In this document: positions 27,952 to 36,686 of the stretch, piece after piece
Position numbering within the stretch: position 1 is the first letter of the stretch
Layout of the letters: every line of letters starts with the position of its first letter
Source of the DNA: Candidatus Bacteroides pullicola
GTDB lineage: Bacteria; Bacteroidota; Bacteroidia; Bacteroidales; Bacteroidaceae
Direction of reading: 5' to 3'
Length of the DNA stretch: 47,890 bases
NCBI GenBank assembly: GCA_019115825.1
Contig: DXCV01000011.1
Coordinates: 1 to 47,890 of the forward strand
Notes under the pieces: model-generated
Told to the model about the DNA's origin: nothing
Database searches by the model: none
Seen by the model: only the letters and a program-made list of their open reading frames with translations
Made by a program: the position numbers and the translations under genes

Positions 27952-29415
27952 ATGAAGAACGAAGCATCTTCATTAAAGGAAAAGACCGCCCGCGGCCTGT
28001 TTTGGGGAGGCGTCAGCAACAGCGTGCAGCAGTTGCTGAACCTCCTTTTCGGCATCTTCCTGGCGAGGCTGCTGACGCCGGCGGACTATGGTATGGTGGG
28101 GATGCTCTCCATCTTCAGCCTCATCGCCTCCACACTGCAGGAGAGCGGGTTCACCGCCGCCCTGGCCAACAAGAAGGATGCCGGACACAACGACTACAAC
28201 GCCGTCTTCTGGTTCAGCACGCTGATGGGACTGACTTTGTATGTCATCCTCTTCTTCTGCGCACCGCTGATAGCCGACTTCTACCATACGCCCGAACTGA
28301 CGCCATTGGCGCGCTACAGTTTCCTGGGCTTCCTCATATCCAGCACGGGCGTGGCCCATTACGCCGTCATCTTCCGCAACCTGAAGGTGAAAGAGAATGC
28401 CGTGGTGATGCTCGTGGCCCTGGCCGTATCGGGCACAGTGGGTGTCTTGATGGCGTGGCAGGGCATGGCCTACTGGGGCATCGCGACACAGAGCATCGTC
28501 TACGTCTGCTGCGTGACGGCCTTGCGCTGGCATTACTCCGGGTGGCGGCCGACGTGCCACTGGGACTTCCGTCCGCTGCGGGGGATGCTGGCCTTCAGCT
28601 CACGCCTGCTGGTGACGAACGTCTTCCAGCACATCAACTACAACCTGCTGAGCGTGGTGCTGGGCCGCTTCTACGCCGCCCGCGAAGTGGGTTTCTTCAA
28701 CCAGAGCAACAAGTGGAACTACATGGGCTACTCCGTCATCCAAGGCATGGTGCAGGGCGTGGCGCAACCGGTGCTCCGCCAGGTGGACGACGACCGTGAA
28801 CGGCAGGTGCGCGTCTTCCGCAAGATGCTGCGCTTCGTGGCCTTTGTCAGCTTCCCCTGCCTGCTGGGGTTGTCGCTGGTGGCGCCGGAGCTGATAACCA
28901 TTGCCATCACCGACAAGTGGGCGCGCAGTGCAGGCCTGCTCCAGGTGCTGTGTGTGGGCAGTGCGTTCATCCCCATCCAGAATTTGTATTCCAACCTGAT
29001 CGTCAGCCGCGGGCGGAGCGACGTGTATATGTGGAACGTCATCGCCCAAGGCGTGGTGCAGGTGGCCGTCGCACTGACGTGCTACCTACTGGGGATGGAG
29101 CGGATGGTGATGTGCTACGTGGCGGTCAACATCGGGTGGACGTTTGTCTGGCACTGGATGGCGTGGCGCGAAATCCGCCTCCGTCTGTGGGATGCGCTGC
29201 GCGACACGGTACCCTTCCTGCTGATAGCCGTAGGGACGATGGGGCTTACAGGCTTCGCCGTATCGCACGCGACGGACAACATCTATGTGTCGTTCATCGC
29301 CAAAGTCGTGCTGGCCGTTGCCCTGTATGTGGGGCTGATGGTGGTGTGCCGCGTGCAAACTTTCCGTGAGGCATGGGCCTATTTCAGGAGGAAGAAAGGA
29401 GATACGCCGGGATGA
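27952..29415 (+). CDS. Wzx-type polysaccharide flippase
   Basis: A 487-residue polytopic membrane protein, predicted to move lipid-linked oligosaccharide across the inner membrane. It begins with a short polar stretch, then the typical family start (ARGLFWGGVSNSVQQLLNLL and LARLLTPADYGMVGM), followed by a dozen or more hydrophobic helices and a short basic C-terminus. It belongs to the MOP/MATE-like oligosaccharide flippase group. It is the only transporter in a run of seven glycan genes, which fits a Wzx role. It is 5 bp from metG; a repeat array follows it. Confidence 0.88.
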   Translation: MKNEASSLKEKTARGLFWGGVSNSVQQLLNLLFGIFLARLLTPADYGMVGMLSIFSLIASTLQESGFTAALANKKDAGHNDYNAVFWFSTLMGLTLYVILFFCAPLIADFYHTPELTPLARYSFLGFLISSTGVAHYAVIFRNLKVKENAVVMLVALAVSGTVGVLMAWQGMAYWGIATQSIVYVCCVTALRWHYSGWRPTCHWDFRPLRGMLAFSSRLLVTNVFQHINYNLLSVVLGRFYAAREVGFFNQSNKWNYMGYSVIQGMVQGVAQPVLRQVDDDRERQVRVFRKMLRFVAFVSFPCLLGLSLVAPELITIAITDKWARSAGLLQVLCVGSAFIPIQNLYSNLIVSRGRSDVYMWNVIAQGVVQVAVALTCYLLGMERMVMCYVAVNIGWTFVWHWMAWREIRLRLWDALRDTVPFLLIAVGTMGLTGFAVSHATDNIYVSFIAKVVLAVALYVGLMVVCRVQTFREAWAYFRRKKGDTPG

Positions 29416-29451
29416 TGAAAAAGCATGACACAGAATTTGCCCTAAAACGAG

Positions 29452-29543
29452 ACCTTGGTCGCGACAGCCTCTTCACCTTGGTCACGACGGCCTCCTCACC
29501 TTGGTCTCGACAAGGGGTTCACCTTGGTCAAAGGGGACGCTAC
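29452..29543. repeat. short tandem array, period 23 bp, core ACCTTGGTC
   Basis: ACCTTGGTC recurs at 29452, 29475, 29498 and 29521, exactly 23 bp apart. Three units continue with nCGAC, and the rest is more variable. The core has ACC/GGT arms. It occupies the 200-bp gap between the flippase gene and the first glycosyltransferase gene. Confidence 0.93.
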
Positions 29544-29615
29544 ATATAGGTCTATACTGTAGGCTGATTATCATACGGTTATAAAACAGACTAAGACAAG
29601 GAAGATAAAAAGAGC

Positions 29616-30578
29616 ATGGTAAAGATTTCTGTCATAATGTGTACCTACAACGGCGCGGCCTATTTGGGCGAACAGCTCGACTCGCTGCGGACGCAGACGC
29701 TGCCCCCGCATGAGCTGGTGGTGCAGGACGACGGTTCAACGGACGGAACCATGGACTTGCTGCGCGACTATCAGCAACGGCATCCCGGCCTCCGCATCCG
29801 CCTCTTTGCCAACCCCGAACGGTTGGGGTATAACCGCAACTTCCTCACGGCCGTGCAGCGGGCCGAGGGCGACCTCATTGCCTGCTGCGACCAGGACGAC
29901 GTGTGGCACGCGGACAAGCTGGAGGTGCTGGCGCGCGAACTTGGCGATGCGCCCCTCGTCTTCCACAACTCCACGCTGATGACGAACGACCGTCGCGAGC
30001 TGGGGCTGCTGCACACACGCCCCTTGCCGCCCGTCATCCCCTCGCTGGGGGCGATGCTCTATCCACGGGCATACGGACACCAGATCATGTTCCGCCGCGA
30101 ACTGTTGCCGACGCTGGCCCGCTTTATTCCTGACGGAATCTCCTACGACTACCTGATATATACCGTGGCTGCCGCGGCGGGGCCGTTGCGCTACGTACAT
30201 CAGTCCCTGGTGCAATGGCGGCGACACACGGAAGCCACGACGTTCAACCCCACGCCGCGCAAGTCGGGCAAGTGGGACGGCTACCTCCGGGCAGTGGAAG
30301 CCCTGCGGCAGCCGGACAACCGCGAGCGGACGCGCCGCTACTTCGCCGTGCTGGCAAAGCGGATGACGTTCTCTTCTCCCCTGCTGGCAAAGGCCGTGAA
30401 CGGGATGGCACAGGGCAGCCTCGGTGCGCTGCTGTCCGTCTGCCGCCTCTGTCTGCACCACGACCGTGAAGCCGCGCCCGACGTGCAGGAAAAGATGACG
30501 CGCCGCCTGCGTGCCTTCTTCCTGCCCCTGTTCTTTGTCCGCGACCACGGACGATACATCATCCCCTTACACCCATAG
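29616..30578 (+). CDS. family 2 glycosyltransferase
   Basis: A 320-residue GT2 enzyme expected to add a sugar from a nucleotide donor to a lipid-linked glycan at the cytoplasmic face. The GT-A start is VKISVIMCTYNGAAYLGEQL. The nucleotide-binding VVQDDGSTDGT and the CDQDDVWH acidic motif are in place, near residues 36-46 and 91-98. The C-terminal region is basic and weakly hydrophobic. The donor and acceptor sugars cannot be deduced. The next gene starts 3 bp after the stop codon. Confidence 0.9.
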   Translation: MVKISVIMCTYNGAAYLGEQLDSLRTQTLPPHELVVQDDGSTDGTMDLLRDYQQRHPGLRIRLFANPERLGYNRNFLTAVQRAEGDLIACCDQDDVWHADKLEVLARELGDAPLVFHNSTLMTNDRRELGLLHTRPLPPVIPSLGAMLYPRAYGHQIMFRRELLPTLARFIPDGISYDYLIYTVAAAAGPLRYVHQSLVQWRRHTEATTFNPTPRKSGKWDGYLRAVEALRQPDNRERTRRYFAVLAKRMTFSSPLLAKAVNGMAQGSLGALLSVCRLCLHHDREAAPDVQEKMTRRLRAFFLPLFFVRDHGRYIIPLHP

Positions 30579-30581
30579 CTT

Positions 30582-31553
30582 ATGACGCAGATACCCATAT
30601 TCTTCACCTTCGACCGGAACTACGTGGTGCCCGCCGCCGTGGCCTTCCATTCGCTGCTGCGCCGGGCCGACCCACAATACACGTACCGCCTCTACGTGCT
30701 CTACACGGACATCCCCCAGGCAGACCGCCGACGGCTGGCGCGGCTGGTGGAGCGCACCGGGCGCGGCACGCTGGAGTTCATCGACGTGTCGGCCTTCGAC
30801 ACGGAGGAAATCCGCGGGCAGAAGGGGCATTTCTCCAAGGAAATCTACTACAAGCTGCTGGCGCCCGACCTTTTCCCGCAGTACGACCGCATCCTTTGTT
30901 CGGACGTGGACGTGGCCTTCACGGACGACATCGCGCCGTCCTACTTCCTCTGCCCCGGCGAGTCCTTCTACTATGCAGGCGTGGGGCAGGTGTTGGAGAG
31001 CGACCGCATGACGCAGTATGCCGCCGACTTCACGCCCCATGAGCTGCGCATCCTCCAAAAGGAAATCGCCGCGGGCTATATGCTGTTCAACCTGAAGATG
31101 ATGCGCGAATCTGACATCCAACACCGCCTGACCGAATTCTACAAGGCCAACTATCCCCGCCTCCGCCTGCCGGAGCAGGATTGCCTGATACTCTGCTGCT
31201 ATCCCTACGTCCGCCAGATGCCCCTGCACTTTGTGGTGGCCAACACTTATTACCGTGTTCCGCCTGCCCAAGCTGCCTTCTGCACCTTCAGCGATGTCTT
31301 CCCTGCCGACCGCCAAGGACAAGAGGCACTGTATGCCGACGCCCTGGCTCGTCCCGTACAGTTGCACTTCGTAGGGGCGGACAAGCCCTGGAACAGCCTG
31401 CGGGTGTCCCGCTCTCCCGTTTGGTGGAGCGAACTTCGGGCCAGCGGCTACACCTTATATTATATAAAGGCATTGCCCGGCATTATCCACCAGAAACTGA
31501 AACGATACAGCCTGCGGCGATTCCTCAACAAGATTTTCTCACGTAAACACTGA
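30582..31553 (+). CDS. family 8 glycosyltransferase
   Basis: A 323-residue retaining GT8 enzyme, related to LPS galactosyl- and glucosyltransferases. The family start IPIFFTFDRNYVVPAAVAF is followed by FSKEIYYKLLAPDLFPQYDR and the metal-binding DxD in ILCSDVDVAFTDDI. A C-terminal LHFVGADKPWN motif supplies the conserved HF-G-KPW residues of the family. It is 3 bp after the GT2 gene and 6 bp before the WbsX-like gene, so the three are cotranscribed. Confidence 0.93.
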   Translation: MTQIPIFFTFDRNYVVPAAVAFHSLLRRADPQYTYRLYVLYTDIPQADRRRLARLVERTGRGTLEFIDVSAFDTEEIRGQKGHFSKEIYYKLLAPDLFPQYDRILCSDVDVAFTDDIAPSYFLCPGESFYYAGVGQVLESDRMTQYAADFTPHELRILQKEIAAGYMLFNLKMMRESDIQHRLTEFYKANYPRLRLPEQDCLILCCYPYVRQMPLHFVVANTYYRVPPAQAAFCTFSDVFPADRQGQEALYADALARPVQLHFVGADKPWNSLRVSRSPVWWSELRASGYTLYYIKALPGIIHQKLKRYSLRRFLNKIFSRKH

Positions 31554-31559
31554 GCATAT

Positions 31560-32660
31560 ATGGAAACCAAAGATACTACCGCCCGCGTCATCGCCTTCTA
31601 CCTGCCTCAGTTCCACCCCACGCCGGAGAACGATGCCTGGTGGGGCAAGGGCTTCACCGAATGGACCAACGTGGGCAAGGCACGCCCCCTGTTCCGCGGA
31701 CATTACCAACCCCGCGTCCCCGCCGACTTGGGCTACTACGACCTGCGCGTCCCCGAGACCCGTCAGGAACAGGCCGACATGGCCCGGCAGTATGGTGTAG
31801 AAGGCTTCTGCTACTGGCACTACTGGTTTGGCAACGGACGGCGCCTGCTGCAACGCCCCTTCGACGAAGTGCTGGCGTCCGGCAAGCCCGACTTCCCGTT
31901 TTGCCTCGCCTGGGCCAACCACAGCTGGGAGGACAAGCAGTTCAGCAAGGAAGGCACACACCGTGTCCTGATGGAGCAACTCTATCCCGGTGATGCCGAT
32001 TATGAGCTGCATTTCCGCACCCTGCTTCCCGCCTTCCGCGACCCGCGCTACATCCGTGTGGACGGCAAACCCCTGTTCATGGTGTACAATCCCGATGAAC
32101 TGCCCGATGCCCCGCACTTCATCGCCCTGTGGCAACGCCTGGCACAGGCAGAGGGATTGCCCGGCATCCATTTTGTAGGACAGACGGACCATGCTTCGGA
32201 GATAGACCGCCTGCGCTCCCTCGGCTTCGACGCTGTGAATGTGGTGCGCCTCTTCGACTTCTTCCGCAAGGACTTCTCGTTCGTGGAGAAAGCCTGGATG
32301 AAGCTGATGCGTATAGGCTTTAGCCGGGGACGAATCGTGGACTATGCCCGTGCCGCCCGCTTCTTCACCGGAGTGGAAGACCGGCGCGAGGATTGCTACC
32401 CCACGCTCATCCCCAACTGGGACCACTCCCCCCGTTCGGGTCGTAAGGGACATATCTTGGTTCGTTCCACCCCCGCCAAGTTCCAGGCACACGCCGAAGC
32501 CACGCTGCATAACCTGGCCGACAAGCCCGCCGAGCATCGCGTCGTCTTCCTAAAGTCCTGGAACGAATGGGCCGAAGGCAACTATATGGAGCCAGACCTG
32601 CGCTTCGGACGCGGATACCTGGAAGCGTTGCAGGCGGCGCTGAACCGAACACATAAATAG
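31560..32660 (+). CDS. WbsX-like glycan-biosynthesis protein (GH99-like fold)
   Basis: A 366-residue soluble protein of the Glyco_tran_WbsX family, common in O-antigen and capsule clusters. Hallmarks are FYLPQFHPTPENDAWWGKG, FTEWTNV, GVEGFCYWHYWFGNGRRLL and the C-terminal FLKSWNEWAEGNYMEPD. The fold is related to GH99-type endo-mannosidases/mannanases. Whether WbsX proteins transfer or hydrolyse sugars is not settled, so I do not assign a reaction. It sits between glycosyltransferase genes, 6 bp after one and 12 bp before the next. Confidence 0.9.
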   Translation: METKDTTARVIAFYLPQFHPTPENDAWWGKGFTEWTNVGKARPLFRGHYQPRVPADLGYYDLRVPETRQEQADMARQYGVEGFCYWHYWFGNGRRLLQRPFDEVLASGKPDFPFCLAWANHSWEDKQFSKEGTHRVLMEQLYPGDADYELHFRTLLPAFRDPRYIRVDGKPLFMVYNPDELPDAPHFIALWQRLAQAEGLPGIHFVGQTDHASEIDRLRSLGFDAVNVVRLFDFFRKDFSFVEKAWMKLMRIGFSRGRIVDYARAARFFTGVEDRREDCYPTLIPNWDHSPRSGRKGHILVRSTPAKFQAHAEATLHNLADKPAEHRVVFLKSWNEWAEGNYMEPDLRFGRGYLEALQAALNRTHK

Positions 32661-32672
32661 GAATATACCCTT

Positions 32673-33596
32673 ATGACAACCACCCCAACTTACGCCCCCA
32701 TCCTCCTCTTCACCTACAACCGCCCGTCACACACGCGCCGCCTGGTGGAGAGCCTCTTGCAGAACCCTGAGTCTGCGGAGAGCCACTTGTTCATCTACTC
32801 CGACGCCCCACACAACGAGGACGCCCGTCCTGCCGTGGACGAGGTGCGCCGCTATATCCACTCGCTTAACGGCTTCAAGCAAGTGGACATCGTGGAGCGC
32901 ACGGAAAACTGGGGACTGGCCCGCAACGTCATCGACGGCGTGACCACCCTCCTGCGGGACTTCGACCGCGTCATTGTCCTGGAAGACGACCTCATCCTCT
33001 CGCCCGCTTTCCTGCGCTTCATGAACGAGGCTTTGGAAACCTATAAGGACGAGCCGCGCGTGGGACACATCCAAGCCTGCGACTTCACACAAGACCCGTC
33101 CCTGCCCGACACGTTCCTCATCAAGTGGACCGGCAGTTGGGGCTGGGCGACATGGCGCCGGGCATGGCGACTGTTCAATCCCGATGGACGCGCCCTGCTG
33201 CACGAGCTGGAAGCCAATGGACTGACCCGCACCTTCGACTTCAACGGCACCTACCGCTATACCCGCATGTTGCGCCGACAGGTGGAAGGCAAGAACAACT
33301 CCTGGGCCATCCGCTGGAATGCCAGCCTCTTCCTGGCCGATGTGCTCTCGCTCAACGTAGGCCGTTCGCTGGTGCAGAACGGCGGCTTCGACGGTAGCGG
33401 AACCCATTGTGGCGGGGGCGGACTCTATGCCTCTGTCCTGCGGCAGGAACCTTTGCCCGTCATCAAGATAACTCCCATCGAGGAAAATCAAGCCGCCCGA
33501 CGTGCCTATGCCCGCTATTACCACCGCCACTTTGGTTTCTGGGCAAAGGCCATCCGACGGATAAAACGCACCCTGCGGGGCGATTTTGGGGCTTGA
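32673..33596 (+). CDS. GT-A type glycosyltransferase
   Basis: A 307-residue enzyme with the start PILLFTYNRPSHTRRLVESL and a metal/nucleotide motif VIVLEDDLILSPAFL near residue 110, resembling the EDD motif of GNT-I/GT13-like transferases. A SWGWATWRRAWRLF motif near residue 150 is typical of this bacterial group. The end is basic, suggesting peripheral membrane association. It is 12 bp after the WbsX-like gene. The sugar specificity is unknown. Confidence 0.82.
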   Translation: MTTTPTYAPILLFTYNRPSHTRRLVESLLQNPESAESHLFIYSDAPHNEDARPAVDEVRRYIHSLNGFKQVDIVERTENWGLARNVIDGVTTLLRDFDRVIVLEDDLILSPAFLRFMNEALETYKDEPRVGHIQACDFTQDPSLPDTFLIKWTGSWGWATWRRAWRLFNPDGRALLHELEANGLTRTFDFNGTYRYTRMLRRQVEGKNNSWAIRWNASLFLADVLSLNVGRSLVQNGGFDGSGTHCGGGGLYASVLRQEPLPVIKITPIEENQAARRAYARYYHRHFGFWAKAIRRIKRTLRGDFGA

Positions 33597-33605
33597 GAGT
33601 AAAGA

Positions 33606-33659
33606 TTTGTACGGGAAAAAGCGTACTTTTGCACGAAAAAGCGGGGAAGGCTTCCCCGC
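33606..33659 (+). promoter_or_regulatory. possible internal promoter and leader hairpin before the GT4 gene
   Basis: TACTTTTG (33624-33631) is an exact -7 box. A TTTG lies at 33606-33609, but the 14-bp gap is shorter than the usual 19-21. A near-perfect hairpin follows, GCGGGGAAG (33641-33649) with CTTCCCCGC (33651-33659), in the leader of the gene at 33681. It has no T run, so it looks less like a terminator than an mRNA structure. Confidence 0.5.
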
Positions 33660-33680
33660 CTTGCAAATAGTTACCTTGTT

Positions 33681-34931
33681 ATGAGAGTCTTGCTGATTAA
33701 TACCTCCGAACGCATGGGGGGCGCGGCCATTGCCGCCGGCCGCCTGCTGGAAGCGTTGAAGAACCATGGCATCAAGGCCAAGATGCTGGTGCGCGACAAA
33801 GAATCGGACCAAATCACCGTCGTCCCGATCAAACAGAGTTGGCGGCTGGTGTGGAAGTTCGTGTGGGAACGCGTGGTCATCTGGACGGCCAACCGCTTCA
33901 GCCGGAAGAACCTCTTCGCCGTGGACATCGCCAACACGGGAACGGACATCACCACCCTGCCCGAATTCCAGCAGGCCGACATCATCCACCTGCATTGGAT
34001 CAACCAGGGTATGCTGTCCCTCCACGGCCTTGGCAAGATTCTGGCATCGGGTAAGCCCGTGGTCTGGACCATGCACGACCTGTGGCCCTGCACCGGCATC
34101 TGCCACTATACCCGTGGCTGTGACCACTACCGCACGGAATGCCATAACTGCCCCTTCATCAACAACGGCAAGCAGGAGCACGACCTTTCCTATCATACCT
34201 TCCACAAGAAGCGTGCACTCTATGCCCGCCATCGCATCCACTTCGTCACGTGCAGCCAGTGGCTGGGCGAACAGGCACGCCGCAGCAGCCTGCTGGCCGG
34301 ACAGCCTGTGACCACCATCCCCAACCCCATCAACACCAACCTCTTCCGCCCGCACGACAAGGCCGCCGCCCGCGAACGCCTCCTGCTGCCGCAGGACAAG
34401 AAGCTGATGCTCTTCGGCTCGGTGAAGATTACAGACAAACGCAAGGGCATCGACTATCTGGTGGAGTCGTGCCGCTTGCTGGCTGAACACCATCCCGAAC
34501 TGAAAGAACAGCTGGGTGTGGTGACCTTCGGCAAATACTCCCAACAACTGAAAGACATGCTGCCCTTCCAGGTCTATCCCTTGGACTTCGTGCGCGACGA
34601 CCATCGCCTGGTCAGCATCTACAACGCCGTGGACATCTTCGTCACCCCCTCGCTGGAGGACAACCTGCCCAACACCATCATGGAGGCCATGGCCTGCGGT
34701 ACGCCCTGCGTGGGCTTCAACGTGGGTGGCATCCCTGAAATGATTGACCACCTGCACAACGGCTACGTGGCCACCTACAAGTCTGCCGAAGACTTTGCCA
34801 ACGGCATCTACTGGACCCTGACCGACCCGGACTATCCCAGCCTGGCCGAACAGGCCTGCCGCAAGGCCGTCACCCACTATTCGGAGGACACCGTGGCCCG
34901 CCGCTTCATTGAATTGTATAATAAACTCTGA
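33681..34931 (+). CDS. family 4 glycosyltransferase
   Basis: A 416-residue retaining GT-B enzyme. It has an N-terminal RVLLINTSERMGGAAIAAGR loop, then the IIHLHWINQGML and VVWTMHDLWPCTGICHY motifs seen in this GT4 subgroup. The C-terminal domain carries the family signature FVTPSLEDNLPNTIMEAMAC, which includes the conserved ExxxxxxxE region, and GTPCVGFNVGG. A Cys-rich patch (CTGICHYTRGCDHYRTECHN) could bind a metal. It has its own possible promoter and is followed after 14 bp by the last GT2 gene. Confidence 0.92.
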   Translation: MRVLLINTSERMGGAAIAAGRLLEALKNHGIKAKMLVRDKESDQITVVPIKQSWRLVWKFVWERVVIWTANRFSRKNLFAVDIANTGTDITTLPEFQQADIIHLHWINQGMLSLHGLGKILASGKPVVWTMHDLWPCTGICHYTRGCDHYRTECHNCPFINNGKQEHDLSYHTFHKKRALYARHRIHFVTCSQWLGEQARRSSLLAGQPVTTIPNPINTNLFRPHDKAAARERLLLPQDKKLMLFGSVKITDKRKGIDYLVESCRLLAEHHPELKEQLGVVTFGKYSQQLKDMLPFQVYPLDFVRDDHRLVSIYNAVDIFVTPSLEDNLPNTIMEAMACGTPCVGFNVGGIPEMIDHLHNGYVATYKSAEDFANGIYWTLTDPDYPSLAEQACRKAVTHYSEDTVARRFIELYNKL

Positions 34932-34945
34932 TTTTTACAAAACCG

Positions 34946-35695
34946 ATGCACAACCGCCCGACACCCACTTTCAGCATCATCACCGTCACCTACAACGCCG
35001 GCGCCGTGCTGGAAGACACCATACAGAGCGTCATTGCGCAGACCTACCACCACGTGGAATATATCATCGTGGACGGCGCCTCGACAGACAACACCCTCGA
35101 CATCGCCCGCAAGTACCGCGACCGCATTGCCCGCGTGATCAGCGAGCCGGACAAAGGGCTGTACGACGCTATGAACAAAGGCATCGCCCTGGCCACGGGC
35201 GACTACCTGTGCTTCCTCAACGCCGGAGACAGCTTCCACGAGGACGACACCCTGCAACAGATTGTACACTCGCTGGGACCGCACGACACCCTGCCCGGCG
35301 TCATCTATGGCGACACGGACCTGGTGGACGCCGAGGGGCACTTCGTCCGCAAGCGCCGCCTCTCCCCGCCCGAAACGCTGACATGGAAGAGCTTCCGCCA
35401 AGGCATGCTGGTCTGCCACCAGGCCTTCTTCGCCCGGCGCGACCTGGTGGAACCGTACGACCTGCGCTACCGATTCTCCGCCGACTTCGACTGGTGCATC
35501 CGCGTGATGAAGAAAGCCCAAACCTTGCACAACGCCCGCCTGGTCGTCATCGACTACCTGGACGAGGGCCTGACCACTGCCAACCGCCGTGCCTCGCTCT
35601 TGGAGCGTTTCCACATCATGTGCCGCCATTACGGCGTGGTGAGCACCGTGCTGCACCACGCCTGGTTTGTCCTCCGCTTGCTGCTGAAGAAATAG
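34946..35695 (+). CDS. family 2 glycosyltransferase
   Basis: A 249-residue GT2 enzyme, last of the glycan cluster. The start TFSIITVTYNAGAVLEDTI is followed by EYIIVDGASTDNTLDIARKY, EPDKGLYDAMNKGIALATGD and the acidic CFLNAGDSFHEDDT motif; this set is typical of WcaA/WfgS-like O-antigen and colanic-acid-type transferases. There is no transmembrane segment. The sirtuin gene converges on it, its stop lying 4 bp away. Confidence 0.92.
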   Translation: MHNRPTPTFSIITVTYNAGAVLEDTIQSVIAQTYHHVEYIIVDGASTDNTLDIARKYRDRIARVISEPDKGLYDAMNKGIALATGDYLCFLNAGDSFHEDDTLQQIVHSLGPHDTLPGVIYGDTDLVDAEGHFVRKRRLSPPETLTWKSFRQGMLVCHQAFFARRDLVEPYDLRYRFSADFDWCIRVMKKAQTLHNARLVVIDYLDEGLTTANRRASLLERFHIMCRHYGVVSTVLHHAWFVLRLLLKK

Positions 35696-35699
35696 CGGG

Positions 35700-36401
35700 T
35701 CAGACGCCCAGCATCTGCCGCAATTCCTTGACGCCCTCCGACGCGCCTTTCTGTATCACATGTACAGGGCGGCTGCTGTGCGTGTCCACGGGTTTCGGAT
35801 CGATGAGGTAGACCTCTGCCCCCTCGGGCACGTAATAGAGCAGGCCCGCGGCAGGATAGACGTTCATCGACGTGCCGATGATGACAAAGATGTCCGCTTT
35901 CTCCACATATTTGATGGCCGTATCAATCTCGGGCACAGCCTCGCCAAACCACACGATGAAGGGGCGCAACTGGCTGCCGTCGCCGGCCAAATCGCCCATG
36001 TGCACTTCATATTCCTCCGGCTTCAATTCCTTGATGAAATGCGGGTTGTAAGGGTCGCGGCTGGAGCAAACCTTGGTCAGCTCGCCGTGCAGATGAATGA
36101 CGTGAGTACTGCCCGCGCGTTCGTGCAGGTTATCCACGTTTTGGGTGACAACGGTCACGTTGAAGTCCTGCTCCAGCGCAGCCACGCCCAGGTGTCCCTC
36201 GTTGGGCTGCACGTCCAACAGCTGCTTGCGTCGCTCGTTGTAAAAGTTGATAACCAGCTCGGGATTGCGCGCGTAACCTTCGGGCGTGGCCACCTGTTCC
36301 ACGGGATACTGGTCCCACAAACCGCCGGCATCGCGGAACGTGCTGATGCCGCTCTCGGCGCTCATGCCTGCGCCGGACAATACTACCAAGTTCTTTTTCA
36401 T
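35700..36401 (-). CDS. cobB: NAD-dependent protein deacylase (sirtuin), zinc cysteines missing
   Basis: Removes acyl groups from lysines using NAD. The 233-residue product has GAGMSAESGISTFRD, TQNVDNLHERAG and the catalytic His in HLHGEL. FYNERR near residue 74 provides the Tyr and Arg that mark desuccinylase/deacetylase sirtuins such as SIRT5 and E. coli CobB. The region that normally carries the four zinc-binding cysteines has only one (VCSSRDPYNPHF), so the structural zinc is probably absent. A strong Shine-Dalgarno AGGAGGT lies at 36408-36414, six bases before the ATG, unusual for this phylum. It is monocistronic. Confidence 0.92.
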   Translation of the reverse strand: MKKNLVVLSGAGMSAESGISTFRDAGGLWDQYPVEQVATPEGYARNPELVINFYNERRKQLLDVQPNEGHLGVAALEQDFNVTVVTQNVDNLHERAGSTHVIHLHGELTKVCSSRDPYNPHFIKELKPEEYEVHMGDLAGDGSQLRPFIVWFGEAVPEIDTAIKYVEKADIFVIIGTSMNVYPAAGLLYYVPEGAEVYLIDPKPVDTHSSRPVHVIQKGASEGVKELRQMLGV

Positions 36402-36423
36402 AGCTTTACCTCCTAAGTTTCTT

Positions 36424-36431
36424 CAAAGATA
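36424..36431 (-). promoter_or_regulatory. -7 box for the sirtuin gene
   Basis: CAAAGATA on the plus strand reads TATCTTTG on the minus strand, an exact match 22 bp from the start codon. The -33 box is not clear. Confidence 0.6.
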
Positions 36432-36517
36432 CCGCATTTCCGCATCCGCCGTTCGTCGCGGCGCATCATTTAGTTTTTCTTTGCATTTCAGGGGGTATAT
36501 CCCCGCCTTTGCTTCGG

Positions 36518-36605
36518 GGTACGGGTAAACGCGGGCGCAGGTACGGGTAAGCACGGGCAGAGGTATGGGTAAGCATGGACAGAGGTACGGGTAAGCAAAC
36601 AGCGC
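36518..36605. repeat. short tandem array, period 22 bp, core GGTACGGGTAAGC
   Basis: Units start at 36518, 36540, 36562 and 36584, exactly 22 bp apart. GGTAyGGGTAA is conserved in all four, and the remaining 9-11 bp vary more (acgggcaga, atggacaga). It lies in the 285-bp gap between the divergent sirtuin gene and the beta-barrel gene. The core has only short TAC/GTA symmetry. Confidence 0.94.
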
Positions 36606-36686
36606 GGAAGGGTATTTTTTTATCCAAATCTATGCAGTATTTTACGTCATCCGGCATTTTATAAGCAGGACATAAATCAGAACCTT

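Noticed and set aside
32727..34877. Minus-strand open frame of 716 codons across two glycosyltransferase genes
   Set aside because: It spans the boundary between two well-supported plus-strand genes and their intergenic promoter, so it cannot be a real gene.
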